Source: Actinomadura violacea (GTDB taxonomy: Bacteria > Actinomycetota > Actinomycetes > Streptosporangiales > Streptosporangiaceae). From it: 64,000 nucleotides of DNA. The position numbers and the translations under genes are program-made. How positions within the stretch are numbered: position 1 is the stretch's first letter; each line of letters starts with the position of its first letter. This document shows, in pieces, positions 7,869-15,936 of the stretch. The stretch is from the NCBI RefSeq assembly GCF_017573465.1, contig NZ_JAGEPF010000022.1:62001-126000 (forward strand), in the 5' to 3' direction. A model generated the notes under the pieces. The model searched no databases. It worked only from the letters and a program-made list of their open reading frames with translations, and had not been told where the DNA came from.

Positions 7869-8960
7869 ATGGAGCGACGAAACAACCCCTCCAGCGTGCT
7901 GCTCGTGCTGGCCGCCGGCGTCCTGTGGGGGACCGTGGGACCGGCGCAGGTGCTGGCCGGTTCCGGGGCGAACCCGGTGGCCGTGGGCGGGGCCCGGATC
8001 CTGTCCGGCGGGGTGATCCTCGCCGCGCTGGTGCTCGCTGCGGACCCGGGGGCGTTCCGGGCGCTGTCGCGGCGGACGTGGCCGCCGGTGGCCGCCGCGT
8101 CCGCCGCCACCGGGATCTTCCAGGCGTCGTTCTTCAGCGCGGTCGGCCGGACGGGCGCCGCGGTCGCGACGGCCGTCGTGTTCGGGCTCGCCCCCGTCTC
8201 GACGGGGCTGTGCGAGCGGCTGGTGCTCCGGACGCGGCTGAGCGGGCGCTGGTGGGCGGGCACCGCCTGCGCGATCGGCGGGGTCGCGCTGCTGGCGGCG
8301 CCGGGCCCGGACGTGCACGTCGACCTGCTCGGTGTCGCGCTCAGCCTGGTCGCCGGGACGTGCTTCGGCGTCTACACGGTGTCCGCCAAGGTCCTGACCG
8401 GCCGCAGCGCGCCTGCCGGCGGGAGCATGGGGATGGCGGCGGCGGTGTCGGTGACGCTGCTGGCGGGCGGGTCGGTGCTGCTGCCCTGGACGCTCGCGGA
8501 CCTGCCGGCGCTCGCCGAGCCCCGGTCGGCGGCGCTGGTGGCCTGGCTCGGGATCGCCGCGACCGCCGCCGCGTACATGTTCTTCGTCACGGGCCTGAAC
8601 CGGGTGAGCGCCGCGACGGCCGGGACGCTGAGCCTCGCCGAGCCGCTGGTGGCCGCCGTGCTGGCCGTCGCGGTCCTGGGGGAGCGGATGTCGGGACGGG
8701 TCGCCGCCGGTGCGGTGCTGTTGCTCGGCGGCCTGGCGGTGGTATCGGTTCCGGCACGGGCACCCCGGACGCGCCGGGCCCGGCGGGAGCGGGAGGCGGC
8801 TCGCTATGATGGCGCGAACGCGACTGGCGCAGTCAAGGTGGAGACGACCACCGGGGAGCGAAACCAATCCGCACACCGCGCGCCTGGGTGTACGGGTCCC
8901 CTTCGCCGGGGCGCCCGCAGCGCGCTCCGGCGCGAGCAGCGCGGAGGTAGTCGTGCATGA
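7869..8960 (+). CDS. EamA/DMT-family exporter with a 3' end running through a riboswitch
   Basis: Ten hydrophobic segments in two EamA repeats (roughly residues 5-140 and 150-295) identify a drug/metabolite transporter; with the upstream Lrp gene an amino-acid or related exporter is likely. The family normally ends near residue 300. Here the frame stays open for about 60 more residues, a basic tail encoded by the ZTP riboswitch and glyA leader, and overlaps the glyA start by 8 bp. The tail is probably a by-product of riboswitch sequence lying in the 3' end of the gene rather than a functional domain. Confidence 0.88.
   Translation: MERRNNPSSVLLVLAAGVLWGTVGPAQVLAGSGANPVAVGGARILSGGVILAALVLAADPGAFRALSRRTWPPVAAASAATGIFQASFFSAVGRTGAAVATAVVFGLAPVSTGLCERLVLRTRLSGRWWAGTACAIGGVALLAAPGPDVHVDLLGVALSLVAGTCFGVYTVSAKVLTGRSAPAGGSMGMAAAVSVTLLAGGSVLLPWTLADLPALAEPRSAALVAWLGIAATAAAYMFFVTGLNRVSAATAGTLSLAEPLVAAVLAVAVLGERMSGRVAAGAVLLLGGLAVVSVPARAPRTRRARREREAARYDGANATGAVKVETTTGERNQSAHRAPGCTGPLRRGARSALRREQRGGSRA
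8805..8810 (+). promoter_or_regulatory. Internal -10 box for the riboswitch-glyA transcript
   Basis: TATGAT inside the exporter gene ends about 10 nt before the start of the aptamer core. No good -35 was seen. It would give a transcript that begins with the ZTP aptamer. Confidence 0.5.
8811..8892 (+). ncRNA. ZTP (pfl) riboswitch controlling glyA
   Basis: The conserved ZTP aptamer blocks appear in order: GACTGGCG (8822-8829), a hairpin GGTGG (8837-8841) / CCACC (8848-8852), the joining CCGGGGAGCG (8851-8860), and the 3' block GCGCCTGGGT (8880-8889). ZTP/ZMP riboswitches sense folate shortage and commonly precede glyA and purine or folate genes. A GC-rich region (8896-8945) follows before the GGAGG of glyA, so control could be at termination or translation; I could not decide which. 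The aptamer overlaps the coding 3' end of the upstream exporter. Confidence 0.85.
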
Positions 8961-10224
8961 GCCCGCCGTCCCCCATCTGCAGGCCGCGGACCCCGAGATC
9001 GCCGGGCTGGTCGAGGCGGAGGCCCGCCGCCAGTTCGAGAAGATCCGGCTGATCGCCTCGGAGAACTACGTGTCGCCGGCGGTCCTGGAGGCCACCGGTT
9101 CCGTCCTGACCAACAAGTACTCCGAGGGGTACGCCGGCAAGCGGTACTACGAGGGCCAGCAGAACGTCGACCCGATCGAGCTCGCGGCGATCGCGCGGGC
9201 CCGGGAGCTGTTCGGCGCCGAGCACGCCAACGTCCAGCCGTACTCCGGCTCGCCCGCCAACCTCGCCGTCTACATGGCGTTCCTCGACCCCGGCGACCCG
9301 GTGATGGGCCTGTCGCTGCCGATGGGCGGGCACCTGACGCACGGCTGGTCGGTGTCGGCGACCGGCCGGTGGTTCACGCCCGTCCGGTACGAGGTGCGCG
9401 CCGACACCGGGCGCGTCGACATGGACGAGGTCCGCGACCTGGCGCTGAAGGAGCGGCCGAAGCTGATCTGGTGCGGCGGGACGGCGGTGCCCCGCACCAT
9501 CGACTTCCCGGCGTTCGCCGAGATCGCCCGCGAGGTCGGGGCGGTGCTGGCCGCCGACATCGCGCACATCGCGGGCCTGGTCGCGGGCGGCGCGCACCCG
9601 TCCCCGATGGGCCACGCCGACGTGATCACCACGACCACGCACAAGACGCTGCGCGGCCCGCGCGGCGCGATGATCATGTCGACGGCCGAGCACGCGAAGG
9701 CGGTCGACAAGGCCGTCTTCCCCGGCCTGCAGGGCGGCCCGCACAACCACACCACCGCCGCGATCGCCGTCGCGCTGAAGGAGGCCGCGGCGCCGGACTT
9801 CTCCCGCTACGCCCACCAGGTCGTCGCGAACGCCAAGGCGCTCGCGGCGGCGCTGCTGGACCGCGGCTACGACCTGATCTCCGGCGGCACCGACAACCAC
9901 CTGATCCTCATCGACCTGACGAACAAGGGCGTCGCGGGCAAGCCCGCCGCGCAGGCCCTCGACCGCGCCGGCATCGAGCTGAACTACAACGCGGTCCCGT
10001 TCGACCCGCGCAAGCCGTTCGACCCGTCGGGGCTGCGGCTCGGCACCGGCGCGATCACCACCCGCGGCCTGGACGAGGCGCGGATGCCGCAGGTCGCGGC
10101 CTGGATCGACGAGGTCGTGCAGGCGGCCGCCAAGCAGGACGAGGCGGTCGTGGAGCGGGTCGCGGGCGAGGTCCGCGACATGCTGGCCGGCTACCCGATG
10201 CCGGGCTGGGCGCCCACCCCCTGA
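8953..10224 (+). CDS. glyA: Serine hydroxymethyltransferase
   Basis: 423-residue PLP enzyme converting serine + tetrahydrofolate to glycine + 5,10-methylene-THF, the main source of one-carbon units. It has the ASENYVSP and YAGKRYYEG signatures and the PLP lysine in TTTHKTLRGPRGA (Lys231). GTG 8953 is selected because GGAGG lies 5-7 nt upstream and homologues begin near this point; a longer in-frame start would translate the riboswitch. Regulation by the ZTP aptamer just upstream links expression to purine/folate status. Confidence 0.96.
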   Translation: MHEPAVPHLQAADPEIAGLVEAEARRQFEKIRLIASENYVSPAVLEATGSVLTNKYSEGYAGKRYYEGQQNVDPIELAAIARARELFGAEHANVQPYSGSPANLAVYMAFLDPGDPVMGLSLPMGGHLTHGWSVSATGRWFTPVRYEVRADTGRVDMDEVRDLALKERPKLIWCGGTAVPRTIDFPAFAEIAREVGAVLAADIAHIAGLVAGGAHPSPMGHADVITTTTHKTLRGPRGAMIMSTAEHAKAVDKAVFPGLQGGPHNHTTAAIAVALKEAAAPDFSRYAHQVVANAKALAAALLDRGYDLISGGTDNHLILIDLTNKGVAGKPAAQALDRAGIELNYNAVPFDPRKPFDPSGLRLGTGAITTRGLDEARMPQVAAWIDEVVQAAAKQDEAVVERVAGEVRDMLAGYPMPGWAPTP

Positions 10225-10242
10225 TCGCGGCGCGCCGATCAG
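10221..10242. terminator. Short symmetric hairpin joining two convergent stop codons
   Basis: CTGATCG (10221-10227) pairs with CGATCAG (10236-10242). The glyA stop lies in one arm and the stop of the facing methyltransferase in the other. Only 7 bp and no U-run, so termination strength is uncertain. Confidence 0.35.
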
Positions 10243-11036
10243 GACGGCGTGCGCAGGATCGTGATCATGCGCCAGGCTTCGGGATCGGTGAGGGCGACCG
10301 CGTCCGCACCGGTCCCGAAGTCGCCGTACCGGGCGGCGACGTCCAGCCCGCCGGCGAGCCGGATCGCCGCGTCCAGCTCGGTCGCGGTCCAGAACCGGTA
10401 GGGGACGACGTCCTCGATCACGCGGGTCGCGCCGTCCGCCTCGATCGTCATCGTCACGTGGTCGTCGGCGATCTGGGTGACCGGGTCGAGCAGGTCGGTG
10501 GGCTCGCCCCACCGGACGGTGGCGTGCACGCCGTCGCGGTCGACCGTCCACCCGGTGCTGACGCTGGGGTCGTCCGACAGCCGGTCGCGCGGATGCGACA
10601 TCTCGACCACGTACAGGCCGCCGGGCGCCAGGTGCGCGGCGACGCGGCGCAGGTGCGCGACGAACGCGTCCAGCGTCATCAGGTGGGACGTGGAGTCCAG
10701 CATGGTCAGCACCAGGTCGAACCGGCGCCCGAGGTCGAAGGCCGTCATGTCGTCCTCGACGACCTCGACCGCGACGCCGGCGCGCCCGGCCTCGCGCGCC
10801 GCGTACGCGCACATCGCCGGGTTCAGGTCGAGCGCGGTCGCGGCGAGGCCGCGGCCGGCCAGCTCGCGGGCGTGCTCGGCGGGCCCGGCGGCCAGCTCCA
10901 GCACCGTCCGGACCGGGCCCGCCGCGTCCGGGCGATGCTCGGCGCACCAGCCGAGCAGCGCCCCGGCCTCGGCGCTCACATCGCGGAACGAGCAGGCCAG
11001 CTCGTAGGCCCAGGGGTCGTCATAGATGCCGGTCAC
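10239..11036 (-). CDS. Class I SAM-dependent methyltransferase
   Basis: About 265 residues with motif I written as ELAAGPAEHA, an acidic ALDLNP after strand 2 and DMTAFDL at strand 3, typical of a Rossmann methyltransferase. The C-terminal half (RVIEDVVPYRFWTATELD) resembles the small-molecule methyltransferase group around YqeM/TAM-like proteins; no substrate can be assigned. GTG 11036 is preferred over GTG 11057. Either start lies inside the 3' end of the ACT-GNAT gene (overlap 17-38 bp), so the two form an operon. Confidence 0.88.
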   Translation of the reverse strand: MTGIYDDPWAYELACSFRDVSAEAGALLGWCAEHRPDAAGPVRTVLELAAGPAEHARELAGRGLAATALDLNPAMCAYAAREAGRAGVAVEVVEDDMTAFDLGRRFDLVLTMLDSTSHLMTLDAFVAHLRRVAAHLAPGGLYVVEMSHPRDRLSDDPSVSTGWTVDRDGVHATVRWGEPTDLLDPVTQIADDHVTMTIEADGATRVIEDVVPYRFWTATELDAAIRLAGGLDVAARYGDFGTGADAVALTDPEAWRMITILRTPS

Positions 11037-12099
11037 CCCGCCATCCTGCCAGCGCACCGGACGCCGGGCGGCCGTCCGCGCGCAGCCTGATCTCCACGAT
11101 GGACGGCTCGTCGGTGCGCCGCGTCCGGCCGCCGAGCGAGGTCAGCAGCCGCCGCATCCGGACGTTCTCGCTCAGCGCGGTCGCGCGCAGCTCCACCAGG
11201 CCGCGCTCGCGGGCCAGCGCCAGCAGCAGCTCGGCGAGCGCCCGGCCGAGTCCCCGACCCTGCCAGGCGTCCTCGACCAGGAACGCGAGTTCGGCGACGC
11301 CGGGATCGAGCACGTGGATCAGGTGCGCGAGCGCGAGCAGTGACCCGTCCGGCCCCTCGGCGACGAGCGTCAGGCCGTGCGCCGGGTCGCAGAACCGCTC
11401 GATCGCCCGCGGCGGCGGGTACGGCTTGGGGCTGAAGTAGCGCATCCGGCGGCTGTCCAGCGAGCACCGCTCGTGCAGCTCGCGGACCGCGCCCGCGTCG
11501 CGCCTCTCGATCGGCCGGACGGTCACGTGCGTGCCGTCGCGCAGCGGCAGCCGGCGCGACGCCGGGCGCGGCGGCTCGGCGGGCAGCGCCGCGCGGACGA
11601 GGGCGTCGGCGCGCGCCGCCTCCGTCGCGGTGAACGGCAGGCCGTACCGGCGGAGCCGGACCGCCCGGCCGCGGCCCAGCGGGACGGTCAGGACGCACCC
11701 GTCGTCCTCGCCGCCGGCCGGCGGCCCGTCCGGCGGCGCGGCCCATCCGGCCTCGTCGGCGCGCAGCAGCTCGGCGAGCACCTCGGGCACGGCGTGCGGC
11801 TCGGCGCGCAGCCGGGACGCCAGCACCAGCGCACGCGTCGGCTCGTCCACCAGCTCGTGCGGCCGCGCCGGGCGGACGGCCGTGCGCGCGCCGCCCGCGG
11901 CGGCGAGCGTCTCGGCCAGCTCGCGCGGCCCGGCGCCGCGGCCGGGGACGTCCACGAGGAACTCGTCGACGACGCCGCCGGCGTCCATCTGGACGGACAG
12001 GGCGAGGATGTTGGCGCCGCGCCCGGCCAGCGCGGCGGTGAGCAGGGCCAGCCGGCCCGGCCGGTCCTCGATCTCGGTGCGGATGCGGAGCAACGGCAT
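11020..12099 (-). CDS. ACT-GNAT fusion, probable amino-acid-regulated protein lysine acetyltransferase
   Basis: 359 residues. The N-terminal ACT domain (about 1-75, EIEDRPGRLALLTAAL) binds amino acids in related proteins, a middle region is variable, and the C-terminal GNAT domain (about 185-345) carries the acetyl-CoA loop DAWQGRGLGRAL. Actinobacterial ACT-GNAT enzymes (PatA-like, studied in Micromonospora and Saccharopolyspora) acetylate acetyl-CoA synthetase and are tuned by amino acids; that function is inferred here. ATG 12099 is preceded by GAAGGGA. Translationally coupled to the downstream methyltransferase. Confidence 0.88.
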   Translation of the reverse strand: MPLLRIRTEIEDRPGRLALLTAALAGRGANILALSVQMDAGGVVDEFLVDVPGRGAGPRELAETLAAAGGARTAVRPARPHELVDEPTRALVLASRLRAEPHAVPEVLAELLRADEAGWAAPPDGPPAGGEDDGCVLTVPLGRGRAVRLRRYGLPFTATEAARADALVRAALPAEPPRPASRRLPLRDGTHVTVRPIERRDAGAVRELHERCSLDSRRMRYFSPKPYPPPRAIERFCDPAHGLTLVAEGPDGSLLALAHLIHVLDPGVAELAFLVEDAWQGRGLGRALAELLLALARERGLVELRATALSENVRMRRLLTSLGGRTRRTDEPSIVEIRLRADGRPASGALAGWRGDRHL

Positions 12100-12259
12100 G
12101 GAACGTTCCCTTCACGGGCCGCCGGCCCGGGTCGCGTGCGATCCGTGTCCGGTGCGGACGCCTCCACTGTGGGCCGCCGCTGTTACGCGGGCGCTACGTC
12201 ACCGTGAGCGCGCGGTTTCACATTGCGGACGAGGGCTTGAGACGCCCGGCACGACCGCC

Positions 12260-12265
12260 TAGCGT
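12260..12265 (+). promoter_or_regulatory. -10 box, probable leaderless start of the CMD gene
   Basis: TAGCGT lies 7 nt before GTG 12273, with no Shine-Dalgarno sequence. Confidence 0.5.
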
Positions 12266-12272
12266 GCGGTGA

Positions 12273-12995
12273 GTGATCGACCCCGTGAGCGGTGAGCACG
12301 TCGACGACCTACCCCGGCACGGGCCGCTCGCGGCCCGCCTGCCGCTGCTGTCCCCCGGCTCGCTCGGCGACGAGCAGCGGGCCGTGTACGAGGCCCTGAC
12401 CGGCGGCCCCCGCGCGGACGGCCGCGGCGGTCCGTTCGGGTTCATGGACGGCCATGGCCGGCTGCTCGGCCCGTTCAACGCGATGCTGTACAGCCCGGCC
12501 GTCGGCATGCCGCTGCAGGACCTCGGCGCCGCGCTGCGGTTCCGCACCGCGTTCACCAAGCGCGAGCGGGAGATCGCGACCCTGGTCGTGGCGGCGCACC
12601 TGCGCTCGGACTACGAGTGGTACGCGCACGAGCGGCTCGGCCGCCGCGCCGGCCTGTCCGAGGACGAGCTGGACGCGCTGCGCGAGGGCCGCGCCCCGAT
12701 GCTCGGCGACGCCCGCGAACGCCTCGTCCACGAGGCCGCCCGGCAGCTGGCCGCCGAGAACGACCTGGCCGACGCCGTCTACACCGAGGCCGTCGCGACG
12801 CTCGGCCGGCCCGCCCTCGTCGAGCTCGTCACGCTCGTCGGCTACTACGCCGCGCTCGCGACGCAGCTGCGGGTGTTCCGGGTCGGCGTGCCCGACGGCG
12901 AGCCCGCCCCGTGCTGGCCGGAGCCCACGACGTCGTGGCCGGAGCCCGCCCCGTCGTGGCCGGAGCCCGGCGGTGGCCGGGCGTCCGCCGGGTGA
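12273..12995 (+). CDS. Carboxymuconolactone decarboxylase family protein with a WPEP repeat tail
   Basis: 240 residues. The all-helical CMD/AhpD-like core spans about 35-205, including a TKREREIATLVVAAH segment with its catalytic Glu and His region, but it lacks the CxxC of AhpD peroxidase-type members, so a thiol-redox role is unlikely. The last 25-30 residues carry three 7-residue repeats ending in WPEP, encoded by a perfect 21-bp period. GTG 12273 is used because a TANNNT box stands 7 nt before it. Substrate unknown; the next gene is a GNAT 8 nt downstream. Confidence 0.8.
   Translation: MIDPVSGEHVDDLPRHGPLAARLPLLSPGSLGDEQRAVYEALTGGPRADGRGGPFGFMDGHGRLLGPFNAMLYSPAVGMPLQDLGAALRFRTAFTKREREIATLVVAAHLRSDYEWYAHERLGRRAGLSEDELDALREGRAPMLGDARERLVHEAARQLAAENDLADAVYTEAVATLGRPALVELVTLVGYYAALATQLRVFRVGVPDGEPAPCWPEPTTSWPEPAPSWPEPGGGRASAG
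12909..12968 (+). repeat. 21-bp tandem repeat inside the CMD gene
   Basis: TGGCCGGAGCCC recurs at 12915, 12936 and 12957, exactly 21 bp apart, encoding (A/T)(P/T)(C/S)WPEP three times. Being in frame, it changes the tail length without breaking the gene. Confidence 0.85.
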
Positions 12996-13003
12996 GGCCC
13001 GCG

Positions 13004-13588
13004 ATGACCGAGGCGCTGCTCACCCGACGGCTCGCCCTGCACCCGATCGGCATGAGCGACCACCACGCGCTGCTGACGCACTGGACGGGCCCGGTCGTCC
13101 GCCGGCACCTGTTCGACGGCGCGTCGATCTCGCCCGTCCAGGTCACCGAGATCATCGAGACCAGCGAGCGGGACTTCGCCACCGAGGGCTACGGGCTGTG
13201 GGCCCTGCGGCCGCTGGGCCGGCGGCTCGCGGCGGAGCCGCGCCAGAGCGGGCCGCTGATCGGCGTGGCGGGGCTGCGCGGTCACGAGGGCCCGTTCGAC
13301 CGGGGAGTGGACGTGGAGATCCTCTACAGCCTCGAACCGGACCGGTGGGGGCAGGGGCTGGCGGCCGAGGCGTCCCGCGCGGTGCTGGACTACGCGTTCG
13401 GGGTGGTCGGGCTGCGCCGCGTCACCGCCGAGTTCGACCCGGACAGCGCGGTGTCCGCCGAGGTCGCCGCGAGCCTCGGGATGCGGCCGTGGCGGCGCGG
13501 CGCGGACGGTCCCGACGGCGCGTCCTACTATGCCGCCGACCGGTCCGGATGGCTCGGATCCCGTCGTGGGATCGACGCCGTACCCTAG
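13004..13588 (+). CDS. GNAT-family N-acetyltransferase (RimJ-like)
   Basis: 194 residues of the RimJ/RimL-like GNAT group: N-terminal LTRRLALHP, then DVEILYSLEPDRWGQGLAAEAS, which supplies the acetyl-CoA-binding loop (RWGQGLA) near residue 115, and a C-terminal AASLGMRPWRR. ATG 13004 lies 8 nt after the CMD stop with GGTGAGG upstream, so the two are probably co-transcribed. Targets in this subgroup range from ribosomal proteins to antibiotics; none can be chosen here. Confidence 0.88.
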   Translation: MTEALLTRRLALHPIGMSDHHALLTHWTGPVVRRHLFDGASISPVQVTEIIETSERDFATEGYGLWALRPLGRRLAAEPRQSGPLIGVAGLRGHEGPFDRGVDVEILYSLEPDRWGQGLAAEASRAVLDYAFGVVGLRRVTAEFDPDSAVSAEVAASLGMRPWRRGADGPDGASYYAADRSGWLGSRRGIDAVP

Positions 13589-13638
13589 AATCCGTCGCCC
13601 TCTACCCTTCGGACTGTCGAATACAGCAGTATGGGCGG

Positions 13639-15075
13639 ATGAGTTCCTCGTCCGGGCCGGCGCCGCTGGCGCCCGGCTTCGCCAACGGCGGCGTCTCCCA
13701 CTGGTACCGGGGGACCGGCCGCCCCGAACCGGGCCCGCGCCTGCCCGGCCCGCGCGCCGCCGACGTCTGCGTCGTCGGCGCCGGCTACACCGGGCTCTGG
13801 ACGGCCTACTACCTCAAGCGCGCCCGCCCCGACCTCGTCATCGTCGTGCTGGAGCGCGAGTTCGCCGGGTTCGGCGCGTCCGGCCGCAACGGCGGATGGG
13901 TGCTCGGGGAGATCGCCGGATCGCGGGAGCGCTACGCCGCCCGGCACGGGCGCCCCGCCGCGGTCGCGCTGCAGCACGCGATGTTCGGCGCCGTCGACGA
14001 GGTGGTCCGCGTCGCCGCCGCCGAGGGCATCGACGCCGACCTGGTCAAGAGCGGCGTGCTGCACGTCGCCCGCAACCCCGCGCAGCGGGCCCGGCTCGCC
14101 GCGATGGTCGCCGACTCCCGCGACTGGGGCTGGACCGAGGACGACCTCGTCCCGCTGCCCGCCGCCGAACGCGACGAGCGGCTGCGCGTCACGGGCGCGA
14201 CCGCCGCCGCGTGGAGCCCGCACTGCGCCCGCGTCCAGCCCGCGAAGCTCGTCCGGGGCCTGGCGGCGGCGGTCCGCAGCCTCGGCGTGGACGTCTACGA
14301 GCGGACGCCGGTGGTGCGGATCGACCCGCGGCGCGGCACCGCCCCGGCCGCCGCCGTCACCCCGTACGGGACGGTCACCGCCGGGCACGTGCTGCGCGCG
14401 ACCGAGGGGTTCACCGCCGCGGTCCGCGGCCACCACCGCGACTGGCTGCCGATGAACAGCTCGATGATCGTCACGACGCCGCTGCCGGACGCGGTGTGGG
14501 ACGCGATCGGCTGGGACGGCCGCGAGCTGCTCGGCGACCTCGCGCACTACTACATGTACGCGCAGCGGACCGCCGACGACCGCATCGCGTTCGGCGGCCG
14601 CGGCCGGCCGTACCGCTACGGGTCCCGGGTGGACGACGGCGGCCGGACGCAGCCCGCGACCGTCGCGGAACTGTGGTCGATGCTCGCCGCGATGTTCCCG
14701 GCCGCCGCCGAGCACGGCCGCGTCGCGCACGCCTGGTCGGGCGTCCTCGGCGTGCCCCGCGACTGGTGCTCGACCGTCGTGGTCGACCACGCGTCCGGCC
14801 TCGGTCACGCCGGCGGCTACACCGGCCACGGCGTCGCCACCGCGAACCTCGCCGGGCGGACGCTGCGCGACCTCGTCCTGCGCGAGGACACCGAGCTGAC
14901 CGCGCTGCCGTGGGTGGGCCGGCGCGTCCGCCGCTGGGAGCCCGAGCCGCTGCGCTGGCTCGGCGTCCACGCGATGTACGCGCTGTACCGGGCGGCCGAC
15001 GCCCGCGAGTCCGCGACCTCCTCGCCGCGCACGTCCGCCCTGGCCCGCCTCGCCGACGCGATCACCGGCCACTGA
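13639..15075 (+). CDS. FAD-dependent amine/amino-acid oxidoreductase (DAO family)
   Basis: 478 residues. VVGAGYTGLWTAYYL near residue 45 is the dinucleotide-binding fold, followed by ASGRNGGW, typical of the DAO/PuuB-like gamma-glutamylputrescine oxidase group, and a C-terminal GYTGHGVATANLAGR that closes the FAD site. Members oxidise amines or N-substituted amino acids. ATG 13639 is used; the ribosome-binding site is weak. The gene ends 8 bp before a large inverted repeat that separates it from the facing genes. Substrate not determinable. Confidence 0.88.
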   Translation: MSSSSGPAPLAPGFANGGVSHWYRGTGRPEPGPRLPGPRAADVCVVGAGYTGLWTAYYLKRARPDLVIVVLEREFAGFGASGRNGGWVLGEIAGSRERYAARHGRPAAVALQHAMFGAVDEVVRVAAAEGIDADLVKSGVLHVARNPAQRARLAAMVADSRDWGWTEDDLVPLPAAERDERLRVTGATAAAWSPHCARVQPAKLVRGLAAAVRSLGVDVYERTPVVRIDPRRGTAPAAAVTPYGTVTAGHVLRATEGFTAAVRGHHRDWLPMNSSMIVTTPLPDAVWDAIGWDGRELLGDLAHYYMYAQRTADDRIAFGGRGRPYRYGSRVDDGGRTQPATVAELWSMLAAMFPAAAEHGRVAHAWSGVLGVPRDWCSTVVVDHASGLGHAGGYTGHGVATANLAGRTLRDLVLREDTELTALPWVGRRVRRWEPEPLRWLGVHAMYALYRAADARESATSSPRTSALARLADAITGH

Positions 15076-15082
15076 CCCCTCT

Positions 15083-15148
15083 ACGTTGACTTGCGGCGTG
15101 TCGGCCTTAGGGGAACGCTCCAGAGGCCGACACGCCGCAAGTCAACGT
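15083..15148. terminator. 25-bp perfect inverted repeat, probable bidirectional terminator
   Basis: Bases 15083-15107 are the exact reverse complement of 15124-15148, with a 16-nt loop. It lies between convergent genes, 7 bp after one stop, and contains the stop codon of the other (15142-15144) in its right arm. Length and perfection exceed ordinary terminators, and no U-run is needed for a stem this stable. It could also be a dispersed palindromic element. Confidence 0.75.
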
Positions 15149-15936
15149 GGCCGGGGCGGGGAGATGAGAGTTTGGATGTCCGTGTAGGAGGGGGCAGGGG
15201 CGTTCGCGTCGGCGCCCGCGAATTCCAGGGCGGCGGTCGTCGCGGCGTGGAGTGCCTTGCGGAAGAGCAGCGAGCCCGTGCTCACCCGGCGGACGCCCAG
15301 CTCGGCGAGCCGTCCGACGTCGGTCTTCCCAGGCATGAACAGCACGTTCAGCGGGAGGGCGACGGCCTCGACGACGGCGCGGACGTGCTCTTCGGCGGCG
15401 ATCCCGGGGACGAACACGCCGTCCGCGCCCGCCTCGGCGAACGCCCGGACCCGGCGCAGCGTCTCGTCCATGTCGGGTTCGCCGTCGGCCAGCCAGAACG
15501 TGTCGGTGCGGGCGTTCAGGAACACCTGCGGCGCGGCGCGCTTCACCGCCGCGATGACCGTGGTCTGGTGGTCGAGCGGGGCGAGCGTCCCGTCGGAGCG
15601 GCCGTCCTCCAGGTTGACGCCGGCGATCCCGTACGAGGCCACCTCGGTCGCGAGTTCGGCGACGTCGGCGACCCTCGTGGAGAAGCCGCCCTCGATGTCG
15701 ACCGTGACGGGGACCGGCAGCCGCGCCAGGCTCCGCGCCAGCGCGAGGGTCTCGTCCCGGGTGTCGCCGGTCGCGTCGGGTTTCCCGGCCGCGGCGGCCA
15801 CGCCGAGGCTGGTCGTCCCGACCGCGGGGAACCCCGCCTTCGCCAGCGCCGCGCCGCTCGCGAAGTCCCACGCGTTGGGCAGGAGCAGCGGGCCGTCGCC
15901 GTGGTGCAGGTCCCGGAACGTCTGCGGACGGTTCAT
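15142..15936 (-). CDS. Isocitrate lyase / PEP mutase superfamily protein
   Basis: 264-residue TIM-barrel protein. Visible are LLPNAWDFASGAALAKAGF near the N-terminus, VDIEGGFS (metal-binding Asp/Glu, about 80), GVNLEDG (about 107) and LNARTDTFW (about 145). The Cys loop of true isocitrate or methylisocitrate lyases (KKCGH) is absent, as in the oxaloacetate decarboxylase/PEP-phosphonomutase branch, so C-C or P-C bond chemistry on a small 2-oxo acid is likely but not fixed. Its ATG overlaps the P450 stop by 4 nt, a strict operon. Confidence 0.88.
   Translation of the reverse strand: MNRPQTFRDLHHGDGPLLLPNAWDFASGAALAKAGFPAVGTTSLGVAAAAGKPDATGDTRDETLALARSLARLPVPVTVDIEGGFSTRVADVAELATEVASYGIAGVNLEDGRSDGTLAPLDHQTTVIAAVKRAAPQVFLNARTDTFWLADGEPDMDETLRRVRAFAEAGADGVFVPGIAAEEHVRAVVEAVALPLNVLFMPGKTDVGRLAELGVRRVSTGSLLFRKALHAATTAALEFAGADANAPAPSYTDIQTLISPPRPR

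Noticed and set aside
12909..12968. Tandem repeat as a possible CRISPR-like array
   Set aside because: Period is 21 bp with no spacers, it is in frame within a gene, and no cas genes are present.
12454..13638. Upstream extension of the DAO-family oxidoreductase frame into the CMD and GNAT genes
   Set aside because: The extra 390 codons read as Arg/Ala/Pro-rich shadow sequence; the conserved protein begins at ATG 13639.
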